Source: Pararge aegeria (lineage: Eukaryota > Arthropoda > Insecta > Lepidoptera > Nymphalidae). From it: DNA of 64,000 nucleotides. The DNA is taken from NCBI RefSeq assembly GCF_905163445.1, contig NC_053202.1:8432001-8496000 (forward strand), in the 5' to 3' direction. The notes under the pieces are model-generated. The model did no database searches, was not told where the DNA came from, and worked only from the letters and a program-made list of their open reading frames with translations. Shown here in pieces: positions 23,311 to 33,880 of the stretch (its first letter is position 1; each line of letters begins with the position of its first letter). A program made the position numbers and the translations under genes.

Positions 23311-23795
23311 GGAGCGGTGATAGCTCAGTGGGTGGGACTTCGACTTTCACTTTCGGGGAGCGAGTTCGAATCGAGCACGCACCTCTAACTTTATTTGCGT
23401 TCTAAGCAATTTAAATATAACTTGCTGCAACGGTGATGGAAAACATCGTGAGGAAAGCTACCTGAGAGTTCTCCATGATAATAATAAAATAATAAATCCG
23501 CTACGACAATACACACATCGCCATCTAGCCCCAAAGTAAGCGTAGCTTGCGTTATGGGTACTAAGATAGCTGATGAATATTTTTTTTATGATTATAATAC
23601 ACATAAATACTTATAATATACAGATAAACATCCAGACACTGAAAAACATTCATGTTCATCACACAAACATTTTCCAGTTTTGGGAATCGAACCCACGACC
23701 TTGAACTCAGAAAGCAGGGTCGCTGCCCACTGCGCCACTCGGCCGTCAAACATGATGAGATGATGTTTTCAAAGATGTGTAAAGTCAACCAATAT
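23311..23795 (+). mobile_element. SINE family 1 split by a SINE family 2 insertion
   Basis: The left part 23311-23480 (GCGGTGATAGCTCAGTGGGT ... GAGAGTTCTCCATGATA) and right part 23757-23795 (GATGTTTTCAAAGATGTG, AAAGTCAACCAA) are consecutive in the family consensus. They are separated by a minus-strand family 2 copy, with CATGAT on both sides as a possible target duplication. Confidence 0.75.
23500..23752 (-). mobile_element. SINE family 2, nested
   Basis: Complete minus-strand copy from CTACGACAATACACACATCG to CCACTGCGCCACTCGGCCGT. It lies inside the family 1 SINE at 23311-23795. Confidence 0.85.
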
Positions 23796-23799
23796 TTAT

Positions 23800-24240
23800 A
23801 AAGTCAAAAGTCAAAGTCAAAGTCAAAAATATCTTTATTCAAGTAGGCCCATAGGTGGCACTTTTGATGCGTACATAAGAATTACACGGTAGTGAGATGA
23901 TGGCGATAACCACATTCGTAAACTTAAAACTAAAGCTACGAGGGTTCCAAACGCGTCCTGCTCTAAGAAGAAGCCCACAACAAACTTAGCCGGGTGTTTT
24001 TTATTTTTTTGTTATCACCATCTCACAATGCCAGTTTAAATTATAAGAAGAGCAACCTGGTTAGAGCAATAATTTACATCCAAGCTTTTTTATCGATTAC
24101 GTAGTCCTTTATACTATAATAGGACTTTTCTATGAGCTTACGTTTAATACAAACTTTGGACTTTTTAAGAGACATCTCCTAAAGACATTGGATTAAAGAA
24201 ATATTTCCTATTCCAATGTCTATATAGATTAACTGGTTTT
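23800..24240 (-). mobile_element. LINE 3' end with (AAAGTC)n tail
   Basis: An (AGTCAA)n tract is followed by ATATCTTTATTCAAGTAGGC, GGGTTCCAAACGCGTCCTGC and CTAAGAAGAAGCCCACAACA. A second copy is at 60065-60365. The tract is the element's 3' terminus on the minus strand. Confidence 0.7.
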
Positions 24241-24255
24241 TATCTATGTAAGAAA

Positions 24256-24365
24256 TTAAATGCTTGCTAAAGGTAGAGGAAAACATCGTGAGGAAACCTG
24301 CACGCTAACCTAACCTAACCTACACCCTTTTCAGTCTGAGGGAAACCCGTACCCCAAAAACCAAC
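24256..24365 (+). mobile_element. SINE family 1 fragment
   Basis: AGGAAAACATCGTGAGGAAA is preserved; the rest is decayed, with a CTAACCTAACCTAACC run inside. Confidence 0.6.
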
Positions 24366-26560
24366 GTACGTCGGCTTCACTATTCTTGCTTTTGCAGTGG
24401 TTTTTAACTAGACTTCAGAGATGACTTCTGTAAGATCAAATGATGAGTTTGTAGAACTCCAACTCGGTAAATAGACTTGGTCATAAAGCGAATCGCAAGG
24501 AAATACGGAATACAAATGCGTTTTTTTTGTTACAATGCAAAAGAGAAATAATAAAAAAGTTATATGAAATTAATTTATATTATATTTAATTTCTCTTAAA
24601 TAATTATAAAATTAGTAGATGCTTGAAACTTCCGCGTAGAATTTTTGATCATGAGGTCTCGAGAAACCTAGAGGCAAAGCTGAAAGCAGAAGGAAGTAAA
24701 AATACGAAATTAATAATTAATAAATAAATTCAAATTATTAATTGATAATAATTTATGGATATCTACTGAAAAACTTTTCGCCCTTTTATACCATAACTAA
24801 CTCTTCAGGAGTGGGATTTTTCAAAAGTGAAACGCGCACTAATTTTTTTCAAGCAGAATTACCAATTTTGTAGATTATAACTTATAAATATAGACTTCTT
24901 TCTCCTGTTTAACCTTCACAGGAGTACTTCACAAATTTGTTTTTTAATCTATAAAAACACAAAGAACAATAATTTCTTGAAATTTCAGATTTCTACGTTC
25001 TTGAACTGTAAATGTTCTGTCAGTCAGTTCGTCGTTTTGACTTTTAGTCCTATTCTTAGTATGGAAGGTCCTAGATTCAAAGTATTATATTTTATACTCT
25101 TGATATGTTCTTTAAAGCATAAATTAATCAATAAAATCGGCACGTGTTTATAGCTTTATTATATTTGGTGCGTTTGCTTGGAATCCGGTTCTAGGATTAT
25201 TCGAATTAATTAAATAATACCATTAATTATCAAGCTCTTAAAAAAGCTATTTATATTCTTTGTGATCTTATGCTAATGATTAATTTAATGCTATTTCGCA
25301 CTCTCATTTTTAATTTAAACTGTTATAGTTATGAATATTTTATTGCACGGTAGGTGCGTCGTTATTTTCGCATACAGTTTTGGTAGTTTCATACCGCGTT
25401 AGTATTATTATTAAACTAGTTTTATGTACCCCCAGACTTCTGCAAATTATTTTTTTATTTTTTAATAAGCGTCCTGGAACCGTTAATTTACCTAAATATA
25501 AAGTATCCTACATCCATTTCCCACCGCCTCCTTACACAGATATGTTGATGCTTACTAGGATGTCAGCACAACATGTATGAAACGAAATAAACGATTTTTA
25601 TTTTTTATTTTATTTTTATTTTCAGGGTGCAATTTACATCGAGCTTTGAAGCCTGTGCATGGGCCGTGCATAGACAGTTTTATAAAAAATCTTTTAATGA
25701 CATGCTTCTTTTATGTAATATCAGTATTATTTTAAATATAATGTGGTTTGAACGACCTAAGGTATCAGTATCGGTTTATTAACGACGAAACCGGATACCT
25801 TTTTCTACCATAACTATGTTGCAATATGCCAACATATAAGGTATTACAACCAAAAAGTTTGATTTATCCAGCATTTACTAAAACTATTTTGTCCAATCTA
25901 AGCTAAAGCTTAAGCTTTAAAGCGTACTCTTGTCTTAATGTAAGTTCTCATTTAAGCTAACGATACTTCTAAGTTTGGGCAATCTGTCACTTTATATGGA
26001 CACCCAGCAACAACCCTCAGATGAAAAAATTAAGATTTATGCTACTCCAAAATTAAGTTAACTTAAAACGTTAAACTTGGTGCTTTAATGTAACAATCAA
26101 CCCACAAGAAGCTAAACTGAATCATCTATTAGTAACCAACAGGTGACAAAATAATTGAAACGGATAACGGGAACGAAATTCAAAACCCTAGCCTGAAATA
26201 GAATGTGCGATCTTTTTTGTCTAACTTACACTTTTGAGCTTTGAGAGCTACTACACGAATGTCACAGTGAGGATGTACAGTAAAAAAAAATTAATCGGAA
26301 TAAACTATGCAAAATAAAGGAACACGCGAGCAGCAAATAGTCTAAAGTGATAACAAACAATACGGAATAATAATAAAGTTGCTTAAAGCTTTCACTATAC
26401 TTAATTCCCTGACATAACACCGAATTTTTGTCAGAGCCAACGAGAAAACGCCTAAAAAATCAACAAATATGTACAAAGTCAACTAATTTGCATAAACATT
26501 AGGGTCCGAACTGAATCGGTTATATCCATAACCTAGATGAGAGTTTTGTATTGAGCATAT
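24366..26560. other. Upstream region of gene B, no gene seen
   Basis: AT-rich and relatively free of recognisable repeats compared with 1.8-24.4 kb. If gene B has distal enhancers on this side, this 2.2 kb stretch is the cleanest candidate, but that is inference only. Confidence 0.4.
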
Positions 26561-26571
26561 AGATAAGCATA

Positions 26572-26593
26572 GTGGGGGAGGGGAATGATAAAA
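26572..26593 (+). promoter_or_regulatory. Putative core promoter of gene B
   Basis: GTGGGGGAGGGGAATG (26572-26587) runs directly into ATAAAA (26588-26593), 111 bp before the ATG. An initiator-like TCAGT is at 26639-26643. Same arrangement as in genes A, C and D. Confidence 0.45.
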
Positions 26594-26698
26594 CTCTATT
26601 GCAGCGGCCGGACCACGCCAAACCTTGCTTGACATCTCTCAGTGACTTGACATGTCAGAAAATTAATACGGCTTGCGAAAGAAGTTAATTCAGTAAAA

Positions 26699-28716
26699 AT
26701 GAAGATTGCTTTAATCTGCCTGGTCGCTTTTGCGTCCCTTGTTAGAGCGGACGATAGCGACCACACGATGGAAACGGCAATCAACTTCATAAAGGACTGT
26801 AGGGGAGATTTCAACTTGTGTGTTAAGGTCCATAATTTTATTATTAAAGTGAAAGTGTTAAGTGAGAATAGAGCGTGGTTATAGTGTCCGATCGGGTTTC
26901 AAGCGGTTTTATGACTCGGGATAATTTCGTACAATTTCTCTTGACAGGTGGTTATAAATTACCTTGCGGTGTATCTGGAAATGCCATCGTTTAGTCCTTT
27001 GATCTGCCTCTTAGTGTGGAAGTAAATTTCTTAAGATCAGCATAGATAAAGTCTACGCGCATTTGTGAATCTTTCGTAGATATATTATTTGACTTATACA
27101 CTGTTGTTTTGTGATAGCTTTACGAAGTAAAAAGCTATCACAAAACGAGGTTTACAAACACCTGCTAGTTTAGAAACAAGCCCAAAATAATTTTAACTAG
27201 GCAAACGTCCCATTCCCGTTTGTTTGTATGTAATTTTCTTAAAAGATAAAATTTTTATTTACAGGAGAAATTGTTGAGAATCGTCGATAATTTAAGAGCA
27301 ACAAGAAGTATTTCAATTGCTGAAGGTGTTGTTCTTAAGGGAGAACCAGACGTAAGGTCTGGCAAAAAGTTAGATTCCCTGCCAGAAGATCCTACAGCCA
27401 GAGATGCCGAAGTTAATTACAGACTTATGGATGGTGTTGTCAGCCTCTTCGAAACTCACGCCATTGAAGTTAAGATGAACGATGCTGATAAAGCTGAAAT
27501 GCAGCGATCTCTTGAAGAAGGTAAATCATAGAATTTATATTACAATCACTCTTTTATTTACATAAAATAACTTTATATTCAGTATTTTAAACAAATACAG
27601 ATCTCATTTAAAATATCATGTTTGTGACCATTGTCCATGTGTTGTATTATATGCCACCCACTAAACTATTACTGACACTATGTTTATAAAAAGATAAAGA
27701 TATATCTTTTAAATTTTAAACGGTTACAGTTATGTACTTATTTATTGCAAGTTACGATGTAGTCTTATATGGAATGTAAACCAGTTTACCTGTAAGACTG
27801 GGTATGGAATTGTATGCATATTTTACACCCAGCGATAAAAAAGGGGTCTATGATTTACTCATTGAGATAGTTAAAATCCCCAATATAACTAAATAAGGTT
27901 ACTTCCTATCCTATCTCCTTTTTTCGAAAAAAAATTTGAGATTGCTACGATTATGTCTTTGAAATTAAAATGGGTCGCATTAGTTTTTGCATATTTAAAT
28001 CTAGCAGATGATCCGGCGAACGTCATACCATATAAATAATGCCCTCGTTCGAAAGTAATCCCAAGTAGATATTCCCAAGATTCTCGATATATGCCGACTT
28101 TATGGCTGTTGCTTTGGGTCCTTTCTTTTTTTATGAGGTATAAAATAATAGAAACAGACGAAAAATCAAAAGAGATCCTTTATTGCAGCAAGCAAAACAA
28201 AAAATATATTCAAATAGGCTCAGCTATATTTTAAAAGTTAATAAGTAAACAAGCACATTAATCAATTTTTGTATAGAAAGAAGATTGAAAATATGTGTAG
28301 ACAATTTATAACAAAGTAACAGTATCTAATCTTAATTTCCGATTACAGGTCGCGGCAAGAAGAAGGGTGGTAGCGGAATCGGTGGAATCATCGGATTAAT
28401 TGGAGCCAAAGTACTTCTTGGAAAGCTTTTCATTGTGAAACTCATCGCGTTGAAGGCGTTAGCAACAGCTAAGATTGCATTAGTCCTGGCAGCAGTACTC
28501 TTCGTTGCTTGGTGTTTGAAACAGGACCATACAAAGACCACATACGAAGTGGTACCCCACCCTGTACACCACGAGTCTCACCACGCTCCTCACGTGGAAC
28601 ATATAGCTCATGATTTAGGAGGCGGTCATGGAGGGTACAGCTACGGCTCAGATTGGAACAAGAACATTGATGACAGTCAAAATCTAGCATACAGCGCCTA
28701 CTCACCCCACAAATAA
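26699..28716 (+). CDS. Osi: Osiris family gene B (DUF1676), complete, 250 aa
   Basis: Exons 26699-26827, 27265-27520 and 28349-28716 give 753 bp (250 codons plus stop). Residues 1-17 are a signal peptide (MKIALICLVAFASLVRA) and C34/C41 are the Cys pair (exon end NLCVK). Exon 2 (EKLLRIVDNL ... SLEE) ends in phase 1. Exon 3 opens GRGKKKGGSG, then has a long hydrophobic segment (about 138-184), a His-rich stretch, and a C-terminus DSQNLAYSAYSPHK. The terminal motif is SQNLAY instead of AQNLAY. The splice acceptors are good (TTTACAG, GATTACAG). The exon 1 donor AAG|GTCCAT is weak; a donor 21 bp downstream would stay in frame. The protein is expected in the secretory or endomembrane system of cuticle-secreting cells. 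It converges with gene C. Confidence 0.93.
27106..27146. repeat. Perfect 16-bp hairpin in intron 1 of gene B
   Basis: GTTTTGTGATAGCTTT (27106-27121) pairs fully with 27131-27146 around a 9-nt loop. It lies inside intron 1 (26828-27264) in the sense strand of the transcript. Confidence 0.9.
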
Positions 28717-28819
28717 ATTAAATGATACCAAATTAGCTAGTTCAACCACCATTATGTTAATCACTGTACAAAGATTTTAAATGTATTATTTATTTAACTT
28801 ATTCTAATTTATTACTCTC

Positions 28820-28825
28820 AATAAA
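28820..28825 (+). terminator. Poly(A) signal of gene B
   Basis: AATAAA about 105 bp after the stop codon, followed by a GT/T-rich stretch (TGTGTTTTATC). Confidence 0.7.
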
Positions 28826-28829
28826 AATG

Positions 28830-31800
28830 TGTTTTATCAAAAATCTATATTTTTATTTATGACCAGATTAGGATGAAAGCAAATGTCCTTTTCTAAATCG
28901 AATTTATAGCTCGTAAGCAAAGAACAAAGCAACTCTTGACATTTATGATATTCAGTTTACATAAGTTTGAGCCCATCTTGCTATTTTATTTAAAATAATA
29001 TTGCAGATTATCGAATTACACGTTTCACAGAAAAAAGTGAGAATAATATCGTAAATAAAGAATTTAATCGTAAAATGACAGAAATCCCAAACAAGTTTCA
29101 AAGCGGAGTTCCACACAATAAATCTGCCATCTTTCAATTATATGATTAGTGAAATTTACTAAGTGGGGGTTCATAGTAATTTTATTGATAATAAGACAAT
29201 AACTGTCAAATAATTGAAGTGCTGCTGACCAAGGTTAAATTGAGTATCAACCCTGCTTCCTATAACATAAAAAGCGTAACACATCAAATTTTTATAATTT
29301 TTATTTCAACAATTTTTATATCTCAAAACTAGCACCATTTATATGCATTACGTTTTTAATGTCAATAAAAAAAATAGGATTCGAGAATCCTAAACATTCA
29401 AACTGAATAACGTTATGTATCCGGTATGATAATAAAAGGTAGTAAAACAATTCCCACTTAAAAAGAAAACGAAAGCATAATGAATGACTGGACAGGTTTG
29501 TATGAAAAGAAAAAGTCAAGTTAATATTATGTTATTATAGCAAATTTCACCATGAGAAAGCACAAAGTTTTCCGTTTACATTAGATTTATATCATCCATG
29601 TGTCTCGTGGGACTTAGTGGATCTACGATGTTTGAAATTGGAATTTAGGTTGATGGAGTTATTTTTGAAGATTTCACTGGCATCAACACCTATCTTGCTT
29701 TCCAATAAAAATTAAGCTCAACTTCTTATAATTAGTGACCGACAAATCTGTTTAGTGTAATTAATATTCTTTTTATACTTTAAGTCACATAAAATATACA
29801 AACAACTCTTTGCAATAATATTGTGTTTTATGTCAACATAATATTATCTTGATGATACTTTTGTTATTGTTAAGTGCCTTTGTAACGCAGCAGTAAAATT
29901 TTTAAGTCTTTTTCTGTGTCTTGTCTTCCATAACGTAATTAGTGAACTTAGATTTCTTTAAAGCTTTGATTCTTAGTGTTAGTAATGTAAAAAAGAAAAT
30001 ACAGGGAACGCTGAAGGCGAAAGACTGTCAGTCATCAACGAGATGCTGACAAGTTAATGAAGATTCCAATTCGTCTGGATTTTCTACCATCGCTGTAATG
30101 GCCTCCAACAGAAGCCGATGGAGACAATTTACCAATTTGAAACTGTGATCGCACTAGGACCACAATCTTTAGTAATGAAGAAACTACCATAGAACAATAG
30201 AGAGTAATTTGCATCGCAGTAATGTGGTAGTTCGTTACAAAGGCAGCTAAAAAATTTATTATAACTATCCGAAGCCTTTTAAAGAACAACTTGCTTGGCA
30301 CAGGCATCCTCTCTCATAGGAGATACAAGCCTAGACCCACCATGTTGCTCAAATGTGGGTTTGTGGTCTACATGATATAATCCGCAACGTACGAGGATTT
30401 GATCGGTGCTATTTACAACGTCCACATATATGGAACGTTAAACATATCCTGCAAAATGGCCTCGGATGATTCCGGAGCATCCAAAAGATATATTGATAAC
30501 ACAATGCACATTTGTAAAGTTAAGTAATACAATAATTAAAGAAAGTCAACCAAAGTGGCTACGTCTTTTATGTCCTGAAAATCCCATTTACGATTTACTC
30601 GACTTCCTTTTTTCGATCTGCGTATTTGCTTTTTGATCGTTCTTAATAATTTTGTCAGAGCGGTCCTTCTTAAATAACCTTAATAGTAATGAATATGTTA
30701 TCGATACTAATATCATAAAAGGGAAAGTGTGTTAGTTGGTTACCTATGTTTAGTTGAACTACTGCAGCAATTATGATGAAATTTCGCAGACTGAGAGCAT
30801 TCTAATCACGAATATATGATACCATTTATGAAAACACAACCGGGGATTGTTCCTGTGGTGTTTAAAACAGACCTTTGGACTGTTTGTCTGGTGGCCCTAG
30901 CTGACAATGACATGTGGCATCGTATCGAAATGCTAATTCGCTTGAATTAGCGTTCCGTTACGCTGCCGTATAGAAACTTATTAAGGGCTCTAATATTACT
31001 TCCATACCCTACAGTTTAGCCCACTTTCATCTTTGACTGTGTAACTGACGAGATATTATTGGAGTCAAGGATATCTAGAAATTATTAACAGCAAAACCAA
31101 TCTTGTTATAATATTTCATCTTGGAGACACAAGGACACTTTTAAGGTCGGAAAGCGGTCTCAAGGTTTTTTAAAAATCGAAATAAACGCAAAGGTAGTCG
31201 CGGACAACAGCCAGTTATGTATAATTACATGAAAGCAAATGATTTTATACTCGATACTCGCCCGCGGTTTCTTTTCGCCATTAGATCTACCTGATATCGA
31301 TCGCCTGTTCAAGATCAATGACTCGCAAGAGTTAAATTAAACTAACGATGTTGCGGATGCAATAAACTGTTTTACTCTCGTTCAGAACTTGAAAGTTACA
31401 CGTTTACCACTTCGGGTATGAAGATGACAGTAATACTACTCGAGCTACTTGGATTTCTTTCCGTTTGAACCAAATATGAAACTGGTTGTTAGACGGTCAA
31501 CTTTTTTTATTGCTGTTTAACTGGTTTATGCTTAAACTGTGAAATTAAGTCTCTAGTCAAATACACGTTCCTTTAAAGTTCATCTATTTGTAGTAGGTCT
31601 ACTTAGAATAATTTAGTAGTTATTTTTTGCAATGCGTAAATTAATGTTTAGCTAAACAGTCTTTTTTTCTTCTATTTATTCCACAACAAGTTAGCACTTG
31701 AATGCAATCTCACTTGATAATGCAGTGTACCATTCTGTACCATCTTGGTAGCTGGCTAAGCGGTCAGGGGTATGCAGTTATATTAAACCCGTATCCCTAA

Positions 31801-32536
31801 TCGGATTTTACGCTAAATCGCTTATCGGCAAGATTTTGTCCGTAGGCTGGTATTTAGCAACGGCCAAAGCCTTCTACCAGTCTAAGAAGGAACGGAAATA
31901 ATCTGATACCAAAAACTATAATAGCTTTTGTTACAATCAAAGTGTTATATGATTTAAATTAAATTGAAATTTTAGGTTTAATAAAGACCGTTTTGGGCAC
32001 AGGAACTATAAAATCAGTCAGGGAAACGTCCTTACTTAACTGTGTTCACACAATTTAGGGAAATTCTAAATCAAAAATTGTTTATTCGGGTTTTACAAAT
32101 ATAGTGGAATAACGTCTGAATAGATATATAGTGTTTTGTCACACTGTCAGCGTCACTTTTCAAATATTCGAGCTTGGCAAAATACAGAATTCAGACGTCA
32201 TTCTCTTTGTATTTTCCTCATATTTTGTCGCTAACATCGACATATATAATACCGGCTATAATAATACCAGTTTAAATAATATGATTTATCTAGTTTTTAT
32301 AAAAATAAAAAATAAAAATTGTGTGCACTAAATATTATAGGCAATAAAATTAATTTTATAGAAGTCTCAATACAGGTTGAAAATTCTCTTAGTATATTCA
32401 TCTGCGAAGGCATAATCCGGAAAACAAAAATTCCGCATGCCTCTGATACAGAAAAGTTCAATTTTTTTTTAAGTACGCAGACAGGTACACTAATTATTTC
32501 TGGCCTTTATTGAAAATTACAAAATAATAAAAATAT
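28830..32536. other. Gene B to gene C intergenic, left part; no gene seen
   Basis: AT-rich. Around 30705-31218 is a decayed Helitron-like stretch (ACTAATATCATAAAAGGGAA ... GCGGACAACAGCCAG) with a family 3 remnant inside (about 30870-31060). No Osiris exon pattern on either strand. Confidence 0.45.
31680..31890 (-). mobile_element. Repeat family 3, diverged
   Basis: CAAGTTAGCACTTGAATGCA, ATCTCACTTGATAATGCAGT and CAACGGCCAAAGCCTTCTAC place it in family 3, minus strand. Confidence 0.6.
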
Positions 32537-32772
32537 TACAATAATACACACATCGCAATCTAGTCCCAAAGTAAGCGTAGCTTATGTTATGGGCACTAGG
32601 AAAACTAATTAATATTTTTATGAACGATATACATAAATACTTGTAATATACAGATCAAAACCTAACACTGAAAAATATTCATGTCGATCACACAAACAAA
32701 TTTTCAGTTGTGGGAATCGAACCCACAGCCTTGCACAAAGAAATCAAAGGCATTGCCCATGTCATGCCTGTC
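32537..32772 (-). mobile_element. SINE family 2, diverged
   Basis: ACACACATCGCAATCTAGTC, CCCAAAGTAAGCGTAGCTTA, TTTTCAGTTGTGGGAATCGA. The head is degraded (CATTGCCCATGTCATGCC). Confidence 0.75.
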
Positions 32773-32796
32773 AAATATATTAATACTAAGACATAA

Positions 32797-32946
32797 TCTT
32801 TATATATATATATTTCTTGTGTGCGTGTGTATGTCACTGAACTCCTCCAAGACGGCTGGAATGAATTTTCCGGTATGCGTTTGGGTGGCACCCTGGATGG
32901 TTTAGATTTACAAATCAGCCCGACAGATGCCGCTGGGGTCAGCTAG
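32797..32946 (+). mobile_element. Mini-Helitron, 150 bp
   Basis: Starts A|TCTTTATATATATATATTTC, contains TGTGCGTGTGTATGTCACTG and CACCCTGGATGGTTTAGATT, ends GGGGTCAGCTAG|T. A near-identical copy at 45501-45657 has the same ends. A diverged relative occurs near 57785-57910. Confidence 0.75.
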
Positions 32947-33494
32947 TGTAATATATATTTATAAGAACAATTTGATAACAACTAGACAATTCAGCAGATA
33001 CGACCAAAAGACCTATGGACGATGTACTAATAAACGGACTGAAGATGAAAGAAGGCCTGGTTGGGAAAAAATCTTCTTTTACCGGTCCACTAATCGGTTG
33101 ACACGATGTCGATGATGCGGGCACGGGTTTCTGAAAAGGCGTTAAGGCCGTAGTTAAGTTAAGGCTTTTTTAGTAGATAATATTTAAAAAATATGTTTTT
33201 GTGCTCATAAAGTTAGAACACGACTGAGTCTTAACGGCGCTGAACAGATCATGAAAATAATATTTCATTTATAAAATGAGATTAGTTTTTATAATTAAGT
33301 GTAACGTAACCAGGTACAACGTAAAAAAAATGGCATAAAGATATCCTTATGATGACGGTTGTCCAGAAACTAATTATTTGAATTGATGATTTGCGATTGT
33401 TTATTGATTTTCTTTTTTTTTTAATTCTTAATAATGCTTAATGATATAAATGATAACAACACTATTAAGAATGTTTAAAAAAACAACATCTACT

Positions 33495-33540
33495 TCTCCT
33501 CAAGCGGGGCTTGTGAATGCCCAAGCAACCGGCGGTCAGC
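33495..33540 (+). repeat. Short dispersed repeat, copy 2
   Basis: CAAGCGGGGCTTGTGAATGC and CCAAGCAACCGG, the inverse orientation of the copy at 4728-4786. About 60 bp downstream is a two-stem hairpin with a GAAA tetraloop (33602-33639). Confidence 0.5.
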
Positions 33541-33734
33541 TCCAGAGTGAGGGACCTCCCCACAATAAGCGCGGTTTCAAGGACTACTGCCTTCTGTATC
33601 CGACCAACAACCAAGCGAAAGCTTGTTAATATGTTGGTCAAAGCTTTTTATTTCTAGATGGATTTATGAGAATCCGTTTCAGAGATACACGATTTATTTA
33701 TGTAAATGAACTGTGTAAATATGTATTAATTTAT

Positions 33735-33880
33735 GGCACCACCCCTCTTTTTCCCGCGGGTCTCATATGCTATCTGGTCCTCTCCGTCCTACGTACACCC
33801 TGCTACTACCATCTTTAGCGCTCACCAACCCGCCTGCCCAGCTAAGTGGCTATGAACAAACCCTCCCGTTAAGTGAGGCA
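33735..33880 (+). repeat. Unclassified dispersed repeat (CCCGCGGGTCTC)
   Basis: CACCCCTCTTTTTCCCGCGG and CCTCCCGTTAAGTGAGGC recur, diverged, at about 42370-42460 and 57600-57780, so this is a repeat family of unknown type. Confidence 0.5.

Noticed and set aside
30035..30307. Possible 90-codon gene on the minus strand
   Set aside because: No signal peptide or domain, no splice structure; surrounding sequence looks like decayed transposon.
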